Source: Folioceros fuciformis (lineage: Eukaryota; Anthocerotophyta; Anthocerotopsida; Anthocerotales). From it: DNA of 64,000 bases. Below, piece after piece: positions 32,160-42,329 of this stretch; positions within the stretch are counted from its first letter, which is position 1; each line of letters begins with the position of its first letter. A program made the translations under genes and the position numbers. The notes beneath the pieces were generated by a model. The model was not told the origin of the DNA and searched no databases. It worked only from the letters and a program-made list of their open reading frames with translations. Location of the stretch: assembly GCA_049999805.1 (NCBI GenBank), contig JBNGIO010005394.1, forward strand, positions 42,576 to 106,575, given 5' to 3'.

Positions 32160-32639
32160 TAGGTAGCTTTGCAAGTTGATATCGGAAATGATTTCAACAT
32201 CGTCTCCTGGGATGTCATCTTCTTGGAGCTCAAGAGTGTAGAAGGTCAATTGGCTTGTCTCATCCCTTTTGTTCGCTCTTTCTATGGCTTAGCATCCAAG
32301 CTCTTCTTTCAACACGACCTAACTATTGAGGGGGTCTCAGTTTTTTTATTCAGCAATGATCACAAGGCAAAGGGATATGCTAAGGGGTGCTCTTTCGGCA
32401 ATGACACATTTTTGAGTGTTGTCTTTAACTACCTTGGCATTTTGGGAATGCCTTTCCTCATCCGTGGCTGATGACACTCATATTCTTGGGCAAGGAGTCA
32501 TAGTCAAAACAACATTTGATTTCTTCTCGATAAAGCTCTCCAAGGTGGGGTTGAGGGTTAAGCTATTTAAACGCAAGGTTTGGTCCCTTTCAGGCATCAC
32601 TTCCCCCCCCCCCCATATTGAAAGGGGGGGAGGGGGGTG
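32160..32639 (+). pseudogene. LINE-like reverse transcriptase relic, left part
   Basis: The frame at 32169-32471 reads NDFNIVSWDVIFLEL, LACLIPFVRSFYGLASKLFF and then, after a frameshift, ADDTHILGQGVIVKTTFDFF and KVWSLSGI. The arrangement (D.FN..SR-type start, FVRSFY, then the ADDTHI catalytic box) is that of the non-LTR-like reverse transcriptases frequent in mosses, ferns and oomycetes, as I remember them. The relic is interrupted at 32639 by element C and continues at 37907. A C-run and two G-runs (32602-32638) lie just before the break. Confidence 0.6.
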
Positions 32640-32644
32640 GATAT

Positions 32645-32825
32645 TTTAGTGGATTGTGTGTGTGCTGGTGCACGGGCACGGGAATGAGAGAGCGCAAGGG
32701 GCAAGCAAGCAAAAAAACAGTTATTTTTCATTTCACAAGAAAGTGTATATTTATAACTAGGTATTTAATTAAGTATATAACCTGATTAAAAAAAACTAAC
32801 CTACTTACTAACATGATTTCCTTTA
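32645..32825 (-). repeat. 3' LTR of element C
   Basis: 181 bp. On the minus strand it begins TAAAGGAAATC after the PPT and ends CCACTAAA next to the GATAT duplication, so the termini are not TG..CA. Confidence 0.9.
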
Positions 32826-33026
32826 CTCCCTCTTAGTTGAAATAATCAGGGTAAGAGAATCATGAAAAGTAGGCTAATGTAAACCATAATACTAAAACCC
32901 AAACATACAACTATCTCCCTCTTAAGCTCCAAAAGAGGGTAAGGCCTTAGTGTTGTAGTTGAGCAGCGCACGATTAGCACAAACTTTGTGGCTTCATCCA
33001 CTGCGCTGATCAATATACCAAATATA

Positions 33027-34823
33027 TTAATGTGCAAAGCCAATCTTGGACACTGCAGCAATGAGCTTGAGACCTGCTGCTGAAGAATGCTTGGCATGTA
33101 GATTTCGAGGTAGAGCCTTAGTTAGCAAATCAGCAATATTTTCACTTGTTGGAATATAACGAACTTCCACCTCGCCTGTATCAGCAGCTTGTCTTATAAA
33201 ATGATGAGTAATTTCTATATGCTTCGACCTCGCATGAAAAATGAGGTTCTTCGAGAGTGCAATAGCAGATTGGTTATCACACCATAAAACTGTTACACCT
33301 GATGGCAATTGCTGTATACCTCTCAAAAAAGAACGTATCTAAATCACTTCTCTCGCTGCTTGTGACAAAGCTCCATATTCGGCCTCCGTAGATGATAAGC
33401 AAATGGTAGCCAACTTCTTACTTGACGAGGAAACCACAGATCCACCTAGTAAATTGCAATATGCTGCAACACTCTTCCTACTGTCCGAGTCTCTGGCCCA
33501 ATTAGCATCACTGAATGAAGTAAGCATTAAACCAACAGGTTGCTTAGTGTAAGTAAGTCCAAATCTAGGGGTGCCCTTGAGATACCTAAAACTCCTCTTC
33601 ACGGCTGTCCAATGAACTTCCCTGGATTTTCTAAAAATTGAGAAACACTACTAATAGCCCTGGCTATATCTAAACGCGTCCATGCTGCAAGATAAATGAG
33701 GCTACCTACAGCTTGCCTATAAGGGCAAGTTGCCATAATATCCTTTTCAGCTTGCGTTGATGGACACTGCTCCTTGGATAATTTATCTCCTGTTGACATT
33801 GGAGTAGCAACAAGGCATGCATCTGCCATATTGAAGCACGGCAAAAGTTGATTCACAAAATGTTCCTGATGTATCTCAACAGTGTGCCTATCCTCAGAAA
33901 AGTGAAATTGAACGCCAAGTGAAAAGCTAAGCTGGCCCAAGTCGAACATGTCAAAGTGAGAAAGCAAAACATTCTTGATTCGGGCCATCATTGCAGTAGA
34001 GGTACAAAACAAAAAAGTTGTCATCAACATAAACTGTCAAAATAAGAAACTCTACACCGTCCCATAAAATATAAACACTGCTGTCAGCATCAAGGCATGT
34101 AGATCCAAGCTCAATAAGTAAGGGATGGAAAGTTTCATTCCAAGCCCTACTAGATTGTTTCAAGCCATACAAAGTCTTTAACAGATGACAAACTTTATTA
34201 ACATCTTCTATAAAACCTTCCGGTTGGGACATATATATTTCTTCCTCTAAGGACTCATTTAAAAAGGCAATCTTCACATCCAGCTGATGTACATAAAGAC
34301 CATAATGGGCAGCCAAGGAAAGCAATATTCTAATTGACGTGGATTTAACAAATGGGGAAAAAGTTTCATTGTAATCTAGCCCTGCAACCTGACTATAACC
34401 TTTAGCAACTAACCTTGCCTTATAACGTCCAACACTACCATCGGTGTTCAACTTCTTCTTGAAAACCCATTTGCAAGCAACAGGCTTGCGACCCTTGGGT
34501 AAATCAACTAATTTCTAGGTTTTGTTGGCTATAAGGGAATCATACTCAGACTTGATAGCCTTTTGCCAATGTTCAACTTTAGAACCAGAAATGGCTTCCT
34601 TATAAGTGGCTGGTTCAGAAGTATCAAAATTCTTAAATGATGGAGAAGTATCTGAAACTATACCAGCTACAAAAGGTGGCTCAAACCATTCACTACGAGG
34701 TGGTCTATGGCGTGTAGATCTACGCAAAACGGGCTCAGGTGTAGGCTCAACTGGATCAGGTATGGGCTCAAGATCAGACGAAGGAGAGTTAAAATTAAAA
34801 GTAACGACAGGATCAACTTCCAA
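33027..34823 (-). pseudogene. Element C reverse transcriptase and RNase H
   Basis: The linker PIPDPVEPTPEPVLRRSTRH precedes the RT start (VEHWQKAIKSEYDSLIANKT, then TAG). Next come KPVACKWVFKKKLNTDGS, YKARLVAKGYSQVAGLDYNE, HQLDVKIAFLNESLEEEIYM, LYGLKQSSRAW and the catalytic YVDD in LTVYVDDNFFV (about 34030). After a frameshift the text continues (MFDLGQLSFSLGVQFHF, YRQAVGSLIYLAAWTRLDIA) into RNase H (DANWARDSDSRKSVAAY, LSSTEAEYGALSQAAREV, then WCDNQSAIALSKN, FHARSKHIEITHHFIRQ, ADLLTKALP). It ends at TAA or TAG near 33027. Decay is mild: a few stops and frame changes only. Confidence 0.87.
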
Positions 34824-34904
34824 GGGTTCATCAAAGGAGGGAACTGCAGAAGACTCATCTGGTAGAGAAGATTCAGGTGCTAGGGGAGCACTAGGAAGAT
34901 GAGT

Positions 34905-36268
34905 TTCATAACTGACATGAGATTCTTGGTCATGGAGGGGACAAACAACACACCTGAGATGGTGAGAGATGAACTGTTAGGGAGCTGTATCTTGACTAGT
35001 CATGTACCTTTAATGGATAAACCACTGTCATCACCCAAAAGAACAAACTGGTGATGATCAGAAGTAGGGTTAAAAATGGTGAAAGCATTCCTCTCAAAAC
35101 AGATGTGGCTGGTTGCCCCTGATTCGAGGAACCACATGTCATTCTGGATATGGACAGAAGATAAGCAAACTGCTAAGATGGAGGGTGTTTTGGGCAGACC
35201 TTTAGACGTGGCTACATTAGATGCTAGAATGGAACTTGAACTTTCCTTCCTGGGCTCACCAGCCCTTTTCTTTCTACAGTCCTTCTCAAAATGACTAGGT
35301 ATTTTGCACCAAATGCAAGTGAAGGTATGCCTTTGAAGGTTGGGCTGTCGAGAGGTTGAAGCTCCTCCTCGTCCTGAGCCCCAACTTCCTCTGCCTCGAT
35401 TGCCTCCACATCCTCTTGAGGCAAACAAAACTCGGTTGCCTTGTTGCATATTAGGCTTCAACTTGTGAAGGCTCCTTCGGCGTTCTTCAGCAATCAAAGC
35501 TCCAAATACCTGCTCCAATTTTACATTGGCACCAAGTCCTGCTGCTTGAAGAGTAGCATTCTGAGAGATAATAAACTGAGAATAAATGTTAGGAAGTGAT
35601 GCTAAAAAGGAAATAGCTGCTTGAAACTCAGTGAAGGTAGTCCCACAATATGCAAGAGTCGCACGAGCTGTGCGAAACTTATTGATATAAGACTCAACAG
35701 TCTCATTATCCTTCATACGAATATTGAAAAAATCTCGATGCGTAAGAATAAGGGAAACAGAACTCTTATCTCTATAGATGAGTTTGAAGTTGTTCCAAAC
35801 TGCTGCTAAGGTGTCAGCATCCATGGTATGTGGCATCATGTTCCTGTCAAGGGATGCCAAAAGAATCGACCGGGCTTTCCTGTCCTTCCTTTGCCATGCA
35901 AGTATATCAGCAACATTTGCATTGTTGGGCTGTGCTGCTAGTTTGGGTTCTGTCCCATCCACGATGGACATGAGCTCATGCTCTTCTAAAATCTGGGTCA
36001 GCCTCATCGCCTAGATGTGGTAATCATTACCATTAAAGCGATCCTTGTCCTTGAAATCAATTTTCAAGGAACCTAGAATGATCACCATAGCTTGCGCAAG
36101 GGTGTTGACATGAGGCACTGGTTGTTGAGATGTGCTGGCTCCTGAATTTGCAGCTTGTCCAATAGAAATTCCAACTCCAGCAGTAGGGTAGCCTGCCGTA
36201 CCTGCAAGGGTGCTTGTAGAATCAACAGGGTAGCCTACTGTAGGAGTAGGGACACTTGTTGGCCTCAA
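34905..36268 (-). pseudogene. Element C gag and protease
   Basis: Gag starts at ATG 36268 (MRPTSVPTPTVGYPVDS) and runs through KDRFNGNDYHI, an in-frame TAG at 36008-36010 (the Trp position of the usual gag segment), then a 335-codon open stretch. This stretch contains ILAWQRKDRKARSILLASLD, VESYINKFRTARATLAYCG, an Arg/Gly-rich tract and the intact zinc knuckle CIWCKIPSHFEKDC (about 35270). Protease reads MWFLESGATSHIC (about 35110): the catalytic Asp of the DSG box is Glu. The end, FVPSMTKNLMSV near 34915, is followed at once by the RT linker, so about 1 kb of pre-integrase and integrase coding has been deleted. Confidence 0.85.
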
Positions 36269-37710
36269 ATCGGGGCCAGGGCTAGGTTGTGAAACGTTGC
36301 CCCAAAAACTCCTTAAGTTGTCGAAAGATGGAGTTCCTGCTTGTTGTTCATTGGTGCCAGTAGTGGAATCAAAGACAGGTGAAGTGGGTTCCTCCTGTAA
36401 TCCAATCTGCCAAGGTCCAAGTCTTCGCCTTCATCAGATTCATCAGACCCTAATAAGGGCGAACTTGGACGCATGTCCAAACCTCAAATTTGTCAAGGAC
36501 GTTGCACGCGAGAGCATCCGGGTGAAAATAACTTGGCCAGATGCATGCGCTTCTCCTCTTCAAGTGGGTTAACCATCAAAGAAAACTGATTAATTCCATA
36601 TATGAGGCAAAACAGGGCGTCTTGTAGTGCTCGAATCCGAGTAGCAGCATCCCTAAGGTCGTCCTCAATTTGCCGTTGTTGCAAGCCGCGAGAAGCAGAA
36701 ATCGGTGGGCGCGCATTCAGATTGGCTCTGATAAGATTTCTGGCTGGTATGGCAGGGGCTAGGCTCACAGGGTTTTGGACAGTGCTTTGGAATGCAGCCC
36801 GGCGGGCATCTCAGTATGAATAATTGCTGGGGCATCTGGCACGAGGTTCCTGCAATTGGCCATGCAAACAGATGAAACTCATTTCGGGTCAGGGTGATGG
36901 TGTGGATGGAGGGCAAACACTCCTGCTCTGCGCGCAAGAAGTTGTCTTGCACCTCGGCATTGTCACCCGCATCTCGGCATCATCACCAAAAAAACATTGA
37001 AGCAATCTTGTGTTTTCCCCATGCCGCACTTCAGCTGTTTCATCATCGCTCATCGCTTCAACATCTGTCAACATTCTCCTCTGTCCCTGGCCATCAGGGA
37101 TGGTGCCGAAGAGAAAAAAACGAACAGGTGAGTGCCCGCTAGAGCCTGCTTTTGCCACAACAATTTGCTGCTGCCACGGCTACTTGCACAGATCTGGATT
37201 GGGCTCAAAAATTCCAAGGCACTGGGTGGGGAATGGCTCCTGCCCTCACATCACACCAGCCTGTAGGCCTGTCCATCAATGTGATCTTAGGTGTGTTGTT
37301 GATCGGTGCTGCAGGTGTCACGTGCGATCCAGATCAAGGCGAGGCGAGCCATAGGGCTGGCTTCACAACTGCGGCGGGCGCGCCAGTCAGAGAGGCTAGA
37401 AGCGGCTCCAAAGGCCGAGGCAGAGAGCAGTCGTCTGCCTTCTCGTCTCACCGGCCAATCTCTCGTCTTCCATCCCTGCTCGGCTTCAAGTCGTGCTGTG
37501 TAGAGCGCCTCCTAGATGTGCGACCAAATGTGGATCACAAGCCGCTGAGCCTTGATGGTGGGCAGATTCCGATTGTTCATGCCCTGGCTTAGGCCGTCAG
37601 CCCGAGGCTGCTCCTTCCTCCTAACTTCACAAAATCACACGATTTGAGCGTGAACGTCATGATTTCAATCCAATTACCGGACCGTGCTGGTGAGGCGGAT
37701 CAAATTGCAA
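36269..37710 (-). other. Long leader of element C
   Basis: About 1.44 kb separates the PBS from gag. Two minus-strand open stretches (36889-37158 and 36493-36768) have coding-like composition but no recognised domain. The plus strand is also open at 37152-37592. The leader may contain a captured host fragment or simply be a long untranslated region. Confidence 0.5.
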
Positions 37711-37722
37711 GCTTTGATACCA
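37711..37722 (-). promoter_or_regulatory. Primer-binding site of element C
   Basis: TGGTATCAAAGC on the minus strand, immediately adjacent to the LTR end. It is one base different from the PBS of elements A and B. Confidence 0.88.
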
Positions 37723-37901
37723 TTTAGCAGATTGTGTGTGTGCTGGTGCACAGGCATGGGAACGAGAGAGCACAAGGGGCAAGCAAGCAAAAAAATGGTT
37801 ATTTTTCATTTCACAAGAAAGTGTATATTTATAACTAGGTATTTAATTAAGTATATAACTTGATTATAAAACTAACCTACTTACTAACATGATTTCCTTT
37901 A
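37723..37901 (-). repeat. 5' LTR of element C
   Basis: 179 bp, direct repeat of 32645-32825. It is followed by GATAT at 37902-37906. Confidence 0.9.
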
Positions 37902-37906
37902 GATAT

Positions 37907-38330
37907 CGCCCTCTCGTATGGACTTTGAGTCTTGGATGTTCTTGTGGGACCTCTTGATTTTGTTCATAGATTTATGGATGTAGCGTTGGATGAAGATTTT
38001 GCTCATATTATGGAGTGCTCATAAATCGAACCCTTGCATTGTGTTTGATATGCTTTCTTCCACTTTTGTGCAGCGACTGGGTTACCTCATTAGAATTGTT
38101 GCGCTTTCTCCAATTTTCTTATCAAGTCTTAGGAAGTTCGACAATAAATTTATGTAGGCTTTTGAGAACATCATAGGTCGCAACACCTGTGAGTGTGCCA
38201 TTGGTGATTTGGCTTGGAAGCAAGCTTTCTTACTAGTTGCCTTTGGAGGGGTTAACATGGTCTGCACCTAATAGTCGGATTCTGCCATATCGGGCTTTTT
38301 GGATGAAATTATTGTGTAATTTTCATGGCA
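37907..38330 (+). pseudogene. LINE-like reverse transcriptase relic, right part
   Basis: This continues 32160-32639 across element C. Starting from the duplicated GATAT it reads VDIALSYGL, TGA, VLDVLVGPLDFVHRFMDVAL, then (frame changes) FVQRLGYLIRIVA and GDLAWKQAFL with a final GGVNMVC. These are the segments that follow the catalytic box in this reverse-transcriptase family. Several stops are present. Confidence 0.6.
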
Positions 38331-38504
38331 CATATTAGTGATTCTATCAATTTTCTATGCAAAATGCGGAAATGAACTATAAAAAGTCAATGTCGTCCTT
38401 CCATGTATTCATGATGGCAATTAAAGACAGCAAAATTATGAGTGTGTTACAGCGAAAGTATATAAAACTATCCAAATGCATGGTGGGAGTGTTGTTCCCA
38501 TCCG

Positions 38505-39690
38505 CATAAGACTTGCCTTGATAAAATCGCAAATTTGTATTAGAGGTACAATGTCAATATTCTATGGTTCTTGATTTCAAATATTTTCTTCAAGAGTGTG
38601 CCAGTCTACTGGCGCACTTTGCACGGTCATCACAGTGCGCTAGTAGACTGGCGCACTCCGCACGGACATTAGAGTGGGCTGGCAGACCAACGAACGCCGC
38701 ACGGACATCAGAGTGCGCCGGTAAACCGACGCAGTCTGCACGATTATTAGAGTGCGCCAGTAGACCGGCGCAGTTTGGACGAACATCAAAGTGTATTGGT
38801 AGACCGGCTCACACCCCACGAATATCAGAGTGCGCCAGTTTACTTGCTCATTCTCCCCTAGGCCTTTGCATTTAATGAGTATTTATATACTTTAACAGTA
38901 GCAAGAGATTGTATGGACTTACGAGTTGGTACAGTGGTTGGTACTTAGCTTGAAATAGGGGAGGTCGTGGGTTTAAACTTGGCATCTACTTCTCAATATC
39001 AAAACCTTGATTTTTCTCTAGAAAACTTGGTTTATGAAAATAAACTTTAATTTCGATCAAGAAAACTTCATTCATATCTTCACTTAATTGAGTCAAAGTG
39101 TGCCGGTAGACTGACGCACTTAGACTCAAAAACTTTATTTTCAATCAAGAAAACTTCCTTATTGTACTCACTTAACTGCAGGAGTGCGTTGGTCTACTAG
39201 TGCACCCGAACTCGAAAACTTTTTTTCGGGCACACTCGAGCTGAAGGAGTGTGGCAGTAGACTGCGCACCCGGGCTATAGGAGTATCCTACTGTTGTCTT
39301 TTCTACATTGAGCTTTCTGTTTCCTTGTGTTATTGATGTAACGAACACTTGTATGGTTAACTACGAAAACTTGGAGACACTTCAAATGTGTCCCAGGTAG
39401 ATGATATGAAAGACCAGAGATTGAAGGATGTAAACATAGTCATTGATTCAGAGGCAAACCCTGAAGAACTTGTGTTTGTGTGAGAGGGCATTATGGGATG
39501 AGTGGATGTGTATAGTAGTTTTTACAAATGATGTCCTTATGTAGTTAAATGTTAAACACATTAAGTGTATTTCAAAAAATCATTGAATCAATAAATTACC
39601 ATATGTTTTACCATTATTGTTGAGTGAGTACGTCGGTCTATTGTGCATCTTCAAAGGTAACCAAGAAAATTATTATTTGAATAGACAAAT
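38505..39690 (+). repeat. Unclassified dispersed repeat, copy 1 (palindrome-rich)
   Basis: Two blocks here match the minus strand of the 62.5-63.05 kb region: 38505-38640 matches 63045-62930, and 39546-39690 matches 62641-62507 (roughly 80-85% by eye). Between them lies an irregular array of the 22-bp palindrome at about 40-bp spacing (38596-38860) and further single copies near 39098, 39183 and 39251. No protein coding was seen. It may be a non-autonomous transposon. Confidence 0.65.
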
Positions 39691-40603
39691 GTTAAGAAAT
39701 GGTAAGGCGAAAAAAAGAGCATGAAGCAAAAAAATGATAATCATTAAGTGAGGCTCAAAAGTCTTTTTTTTCAAAACAACAAGTGATGACGTTTCACTAA
39801 ACGCTATCCCCTAAAATAAACTAGGTTAAATAATAGCGAGTTAATGTTTATTCAACCTTTATTCCAAACACCCCCTCTTAAACTTGACGCGCTATTTGGA
39901 AATATTGAAAAGAAAAATAAGACCGCTAACGGGAGGATGACGTCGCGGCCATGCTGAGCCTCACAATTTTAAAAAAGAAACCGCGGGGTGAGGGAGAAGG
40001 GCATGGGGGCGCCGGGCGCGCACCAGCCACAGGTTGAGAGGATGAGCTTATTGGGTAAGCAAACCAATCAAATCGGGTGGCTTAAGAAAACGCAGCGCCC
40101 TGCGTCTGCCTCGCATCCCACCATAAGAACGCGAGCTGAGCATTTTTGTTAGCAATCGCGCACTTTGCGACGGGAGGAGAGAGCGCTAGCGGGAGGCATG
40201 CTCGCGAGGATGCAGCGCCTCCAGCCTGCGAGCCTTCCGGCCTAATTACAGCGGCCTGTCGCGCAGCGCCTAAGATTACTCGTGTGTTTGATTGGTAGGC
40301 TACAGCCTGAGGCTGTTGGGCGAGATGTCTAGCAAGCAAGCAGGCGATTAGGTAAGCCGCTAAACTTCATCCGCGTGCTGCTGCTGCTTTTCGGGCTGAA
40401 CTGAGATAGACTCTATGTGACAGGAGGAGGAGAAAGAACTCCAGCATCCAGGTGATTATAATGGCTTTGAGCTTCATCCACCTGTCTGGAATTATAGGGT
40501 GACCTATGCAGATGCTGACCCTCTCTTACTGTAAACATAGGGGTGTGGGAGATATGAGAAGGCTAGCAATTCTGAGGACTCAAGGCCCGCCCGTAAGTCC
40601 TTC
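39691..40603. other. Intergenic, includes a GC-rich patch
   Basis: No gene seen. Bases about 39940-40330 are GC-rich and open on the minus strand (85 codons) without a recognisable domain. The end near 40500 is probably the 3' untranslated part of the next Copia relic. Confidence 0.4.
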
Positions 40604-41488
40604 TCATGCATCCTGTGACTGCTTAGGCCTGAAATATGGCTGATAATTAATAAGTCCCAAGCCTTCCATATGTTTCTGGTGTTTGTCCTTAGACAAGGCC
40701 TTTGTAAGGATGTCTGCTGTGTTATTATCTGTGGGTACATAGAAAAATTTTACTAACCCCCTCTCAGCGGCATTCCTTACATAGTGATGATGAACTTCAA
40801 TGTGTTTTGTCCGGGCGTGGAAGCAGGGATTGGCCACAAGTGCGATCGCAGATTGATTGTCACAGTATAGGTGAGTAGGGCCAGTTTGTGTCTGTCCTAG
40901 ATCATGTAAGAAAGATCGCTCCCATTCCACCTCTTTAGTTGCATCCGTTAATGACTTATATTCAGCTTCGGTGCTCAACAGGGCAATACTGGTCTGTTTT
41001 TTACAACTCCAGTTCACAATGGCTTGAGCAAGAAGAAAAGCATATGTGGAGAGGATTTTGCGGGAGTCACTGTCCGAAGCCCAGTCGGCATCAGTGAAGC
41101 CCTCAAGCACAAGGTGAGAGTGTCCAATTGATTGAGCACGGACAACAGGCGAAAACGTTTCTTGGTAGTCCAAACCTTCTACTTGGGTAAACCCCCTTGC
41201 ACGTAACCTAGCTTTATATCGAGCTATATGCCCATCTGCATTTAACTTATGCTTAAACACCCACTTACAGGTAATTGCTTTCCTATTAGCAGGTCGGGGA
41301 ACAAGTCGCCATGTGCCGTTTTTTATCAAGCTATTATACTCGTCGTCTACAGCAAACTGCCACTTGTCCCTGTCTGGTCCAGTGAGGGCCTCTGAAAGAG
41401 TGGTTGGCTCTAGAGGTATATTTGGAGCGGAAGAAATTGCTGAAGCTATATGTCGTCTGAAATCAATGCTGGCATATGGAGGTTCCAT
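40604..41488 (-). pseudogene. Copia RT N-terminus fused in frame to RNase H
   Basis: An uninterrupted 294-codon ORF on the minus strand. The N-terminal half is the Copia RT start (DKWQFAVDDEYNSLIKNGTW, KAITCKWVFKHKLNADGH, FTQVEGLDYQETFSPVVRAQS). It then jumps directly to the RT/RNase H connection (LVLEGFTDADWASDSDSRK) and a complete-looking RNase H (LLSTEAEYKSLTDATKEVEW, YCDNQSAIALVANPCFHAR, KHIEVHHHYVRNAAE, ADILTKALSKDKHQ). The middle of the RT, including the YVDD box, is missing, and the reading frame is preserved across the deletion. It cannot be an active reverse transcriptase. Confidence 0.82.
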
Positions 41489-42285
41489 TCAGAGGGTGCA
41501 GGTTTATGCCTTGAGGAGCGACGTGGGCCAGCATCCTCGGCAGCTTGCTGAGCTGGTACATTTATAGGTTGGGATTGAGATGGCTGAGCATCTTCACCAG
41601 GTAGGTTACCAATCACTGGAGCATTAGAATTGTCAATATCATCTAACACATCTGTTGGATTTTCTGCATTCTCGAAATGATCCGAATCTAACCCATTCAA
41701 GTATGCTGCAGAAGGGTGTTGATCATCAACAGCAAGATCTGGATTAATTAGAGCTGGTCATGGATGGTCTGTAGACAAGTTAGGGATGATACCATCAGCG
41801 TCCAAAGGATATAGAGATAAAAGACCAGGTGTGTCCTCAGTAGGCTGCTCAAAGGGATCATCATTAGACTCATCTCTCAATGGAGCAGGCTGTAAGGATT
41901 CAACAAAGGTAACACTTCTTGCTAGAACAGGTTGCTTGGATAATGGGTCAAAGAGCTTATATGCCTTAACAGTTTCACTATAACCCACAAATATGAGGCG
42001 CTGTGAGCTATTATCAAGTTTTCTTCGTTTTTCTGCAGGTATTAAAGCATAAGCCTTTGAGCCAAAGATCCTCAGATGGAGAAGGCTAGGCTTTCGTTTC
42101 CAGAACAGCTCGAAAGGTGTTGTCTTGGAGAAAAGAGAGGTAGTCGACAACCTATTAAGTATATAAGTTGAGGTAACAACTGCTTCTCCCCAGTAAGGGG
42201 ATGGGAGACCTGACCACAACAACATAGCTCGAGTCATGCTCATTAAAGTCTGGTTTTTCCTTTCAGCAACACCAAAATGTACCAA
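41489..42285 (-). pseudogene. Copia integrase C-terminal half and linker
   Basis: On the minus strand, 42285-41758 reads FGVAERKNQTLMSMTRAML (catalytic Glu region), PYWGEAVVTSTYILNRL, LHLRIFGSKAYALIPAEK and LIFVGYSETVKAYKLFDP, then an acidic linker. After a TGA at about 41758, the linker continues at 41446-41700 (GPRRSSRHKPAPSEW). Together with 40604-41488 it forms one truncated Copia element. Its 5' part (gag, protease, integrase N-terminus) is missing at 42285. No LTR could be assigned. Confidence 0.82.
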
Positions 42286-42329
42286 ACAGGCTTTGTAGAA
42301 TACGACCGTTTAGCGTAGACCATGTTGGT

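Larger units (their letters stand above)
32640..37906 (-). mobile_element. Copia element C, complete ends but integrase deleted
   Basis: A minus-strand LTR element with every boundary visible: target-site duplication GATAT (32640-32644 and 37902-37906), 3' LTR 32645-32825, PPT (AAGAGGGAG on the minus strand, 32826-32834), 5' LTR 37723-37901 and PBS 37711-37722. The LTRs are about 180 bp and about 94% alike by eye, with most differences C/T or G/A. Inside are a long leader, gag, protease, RT and RNase H. The pre-integrase and integrase regions are absent. It lies within a LINE-like relic. Confidence 0.9.
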
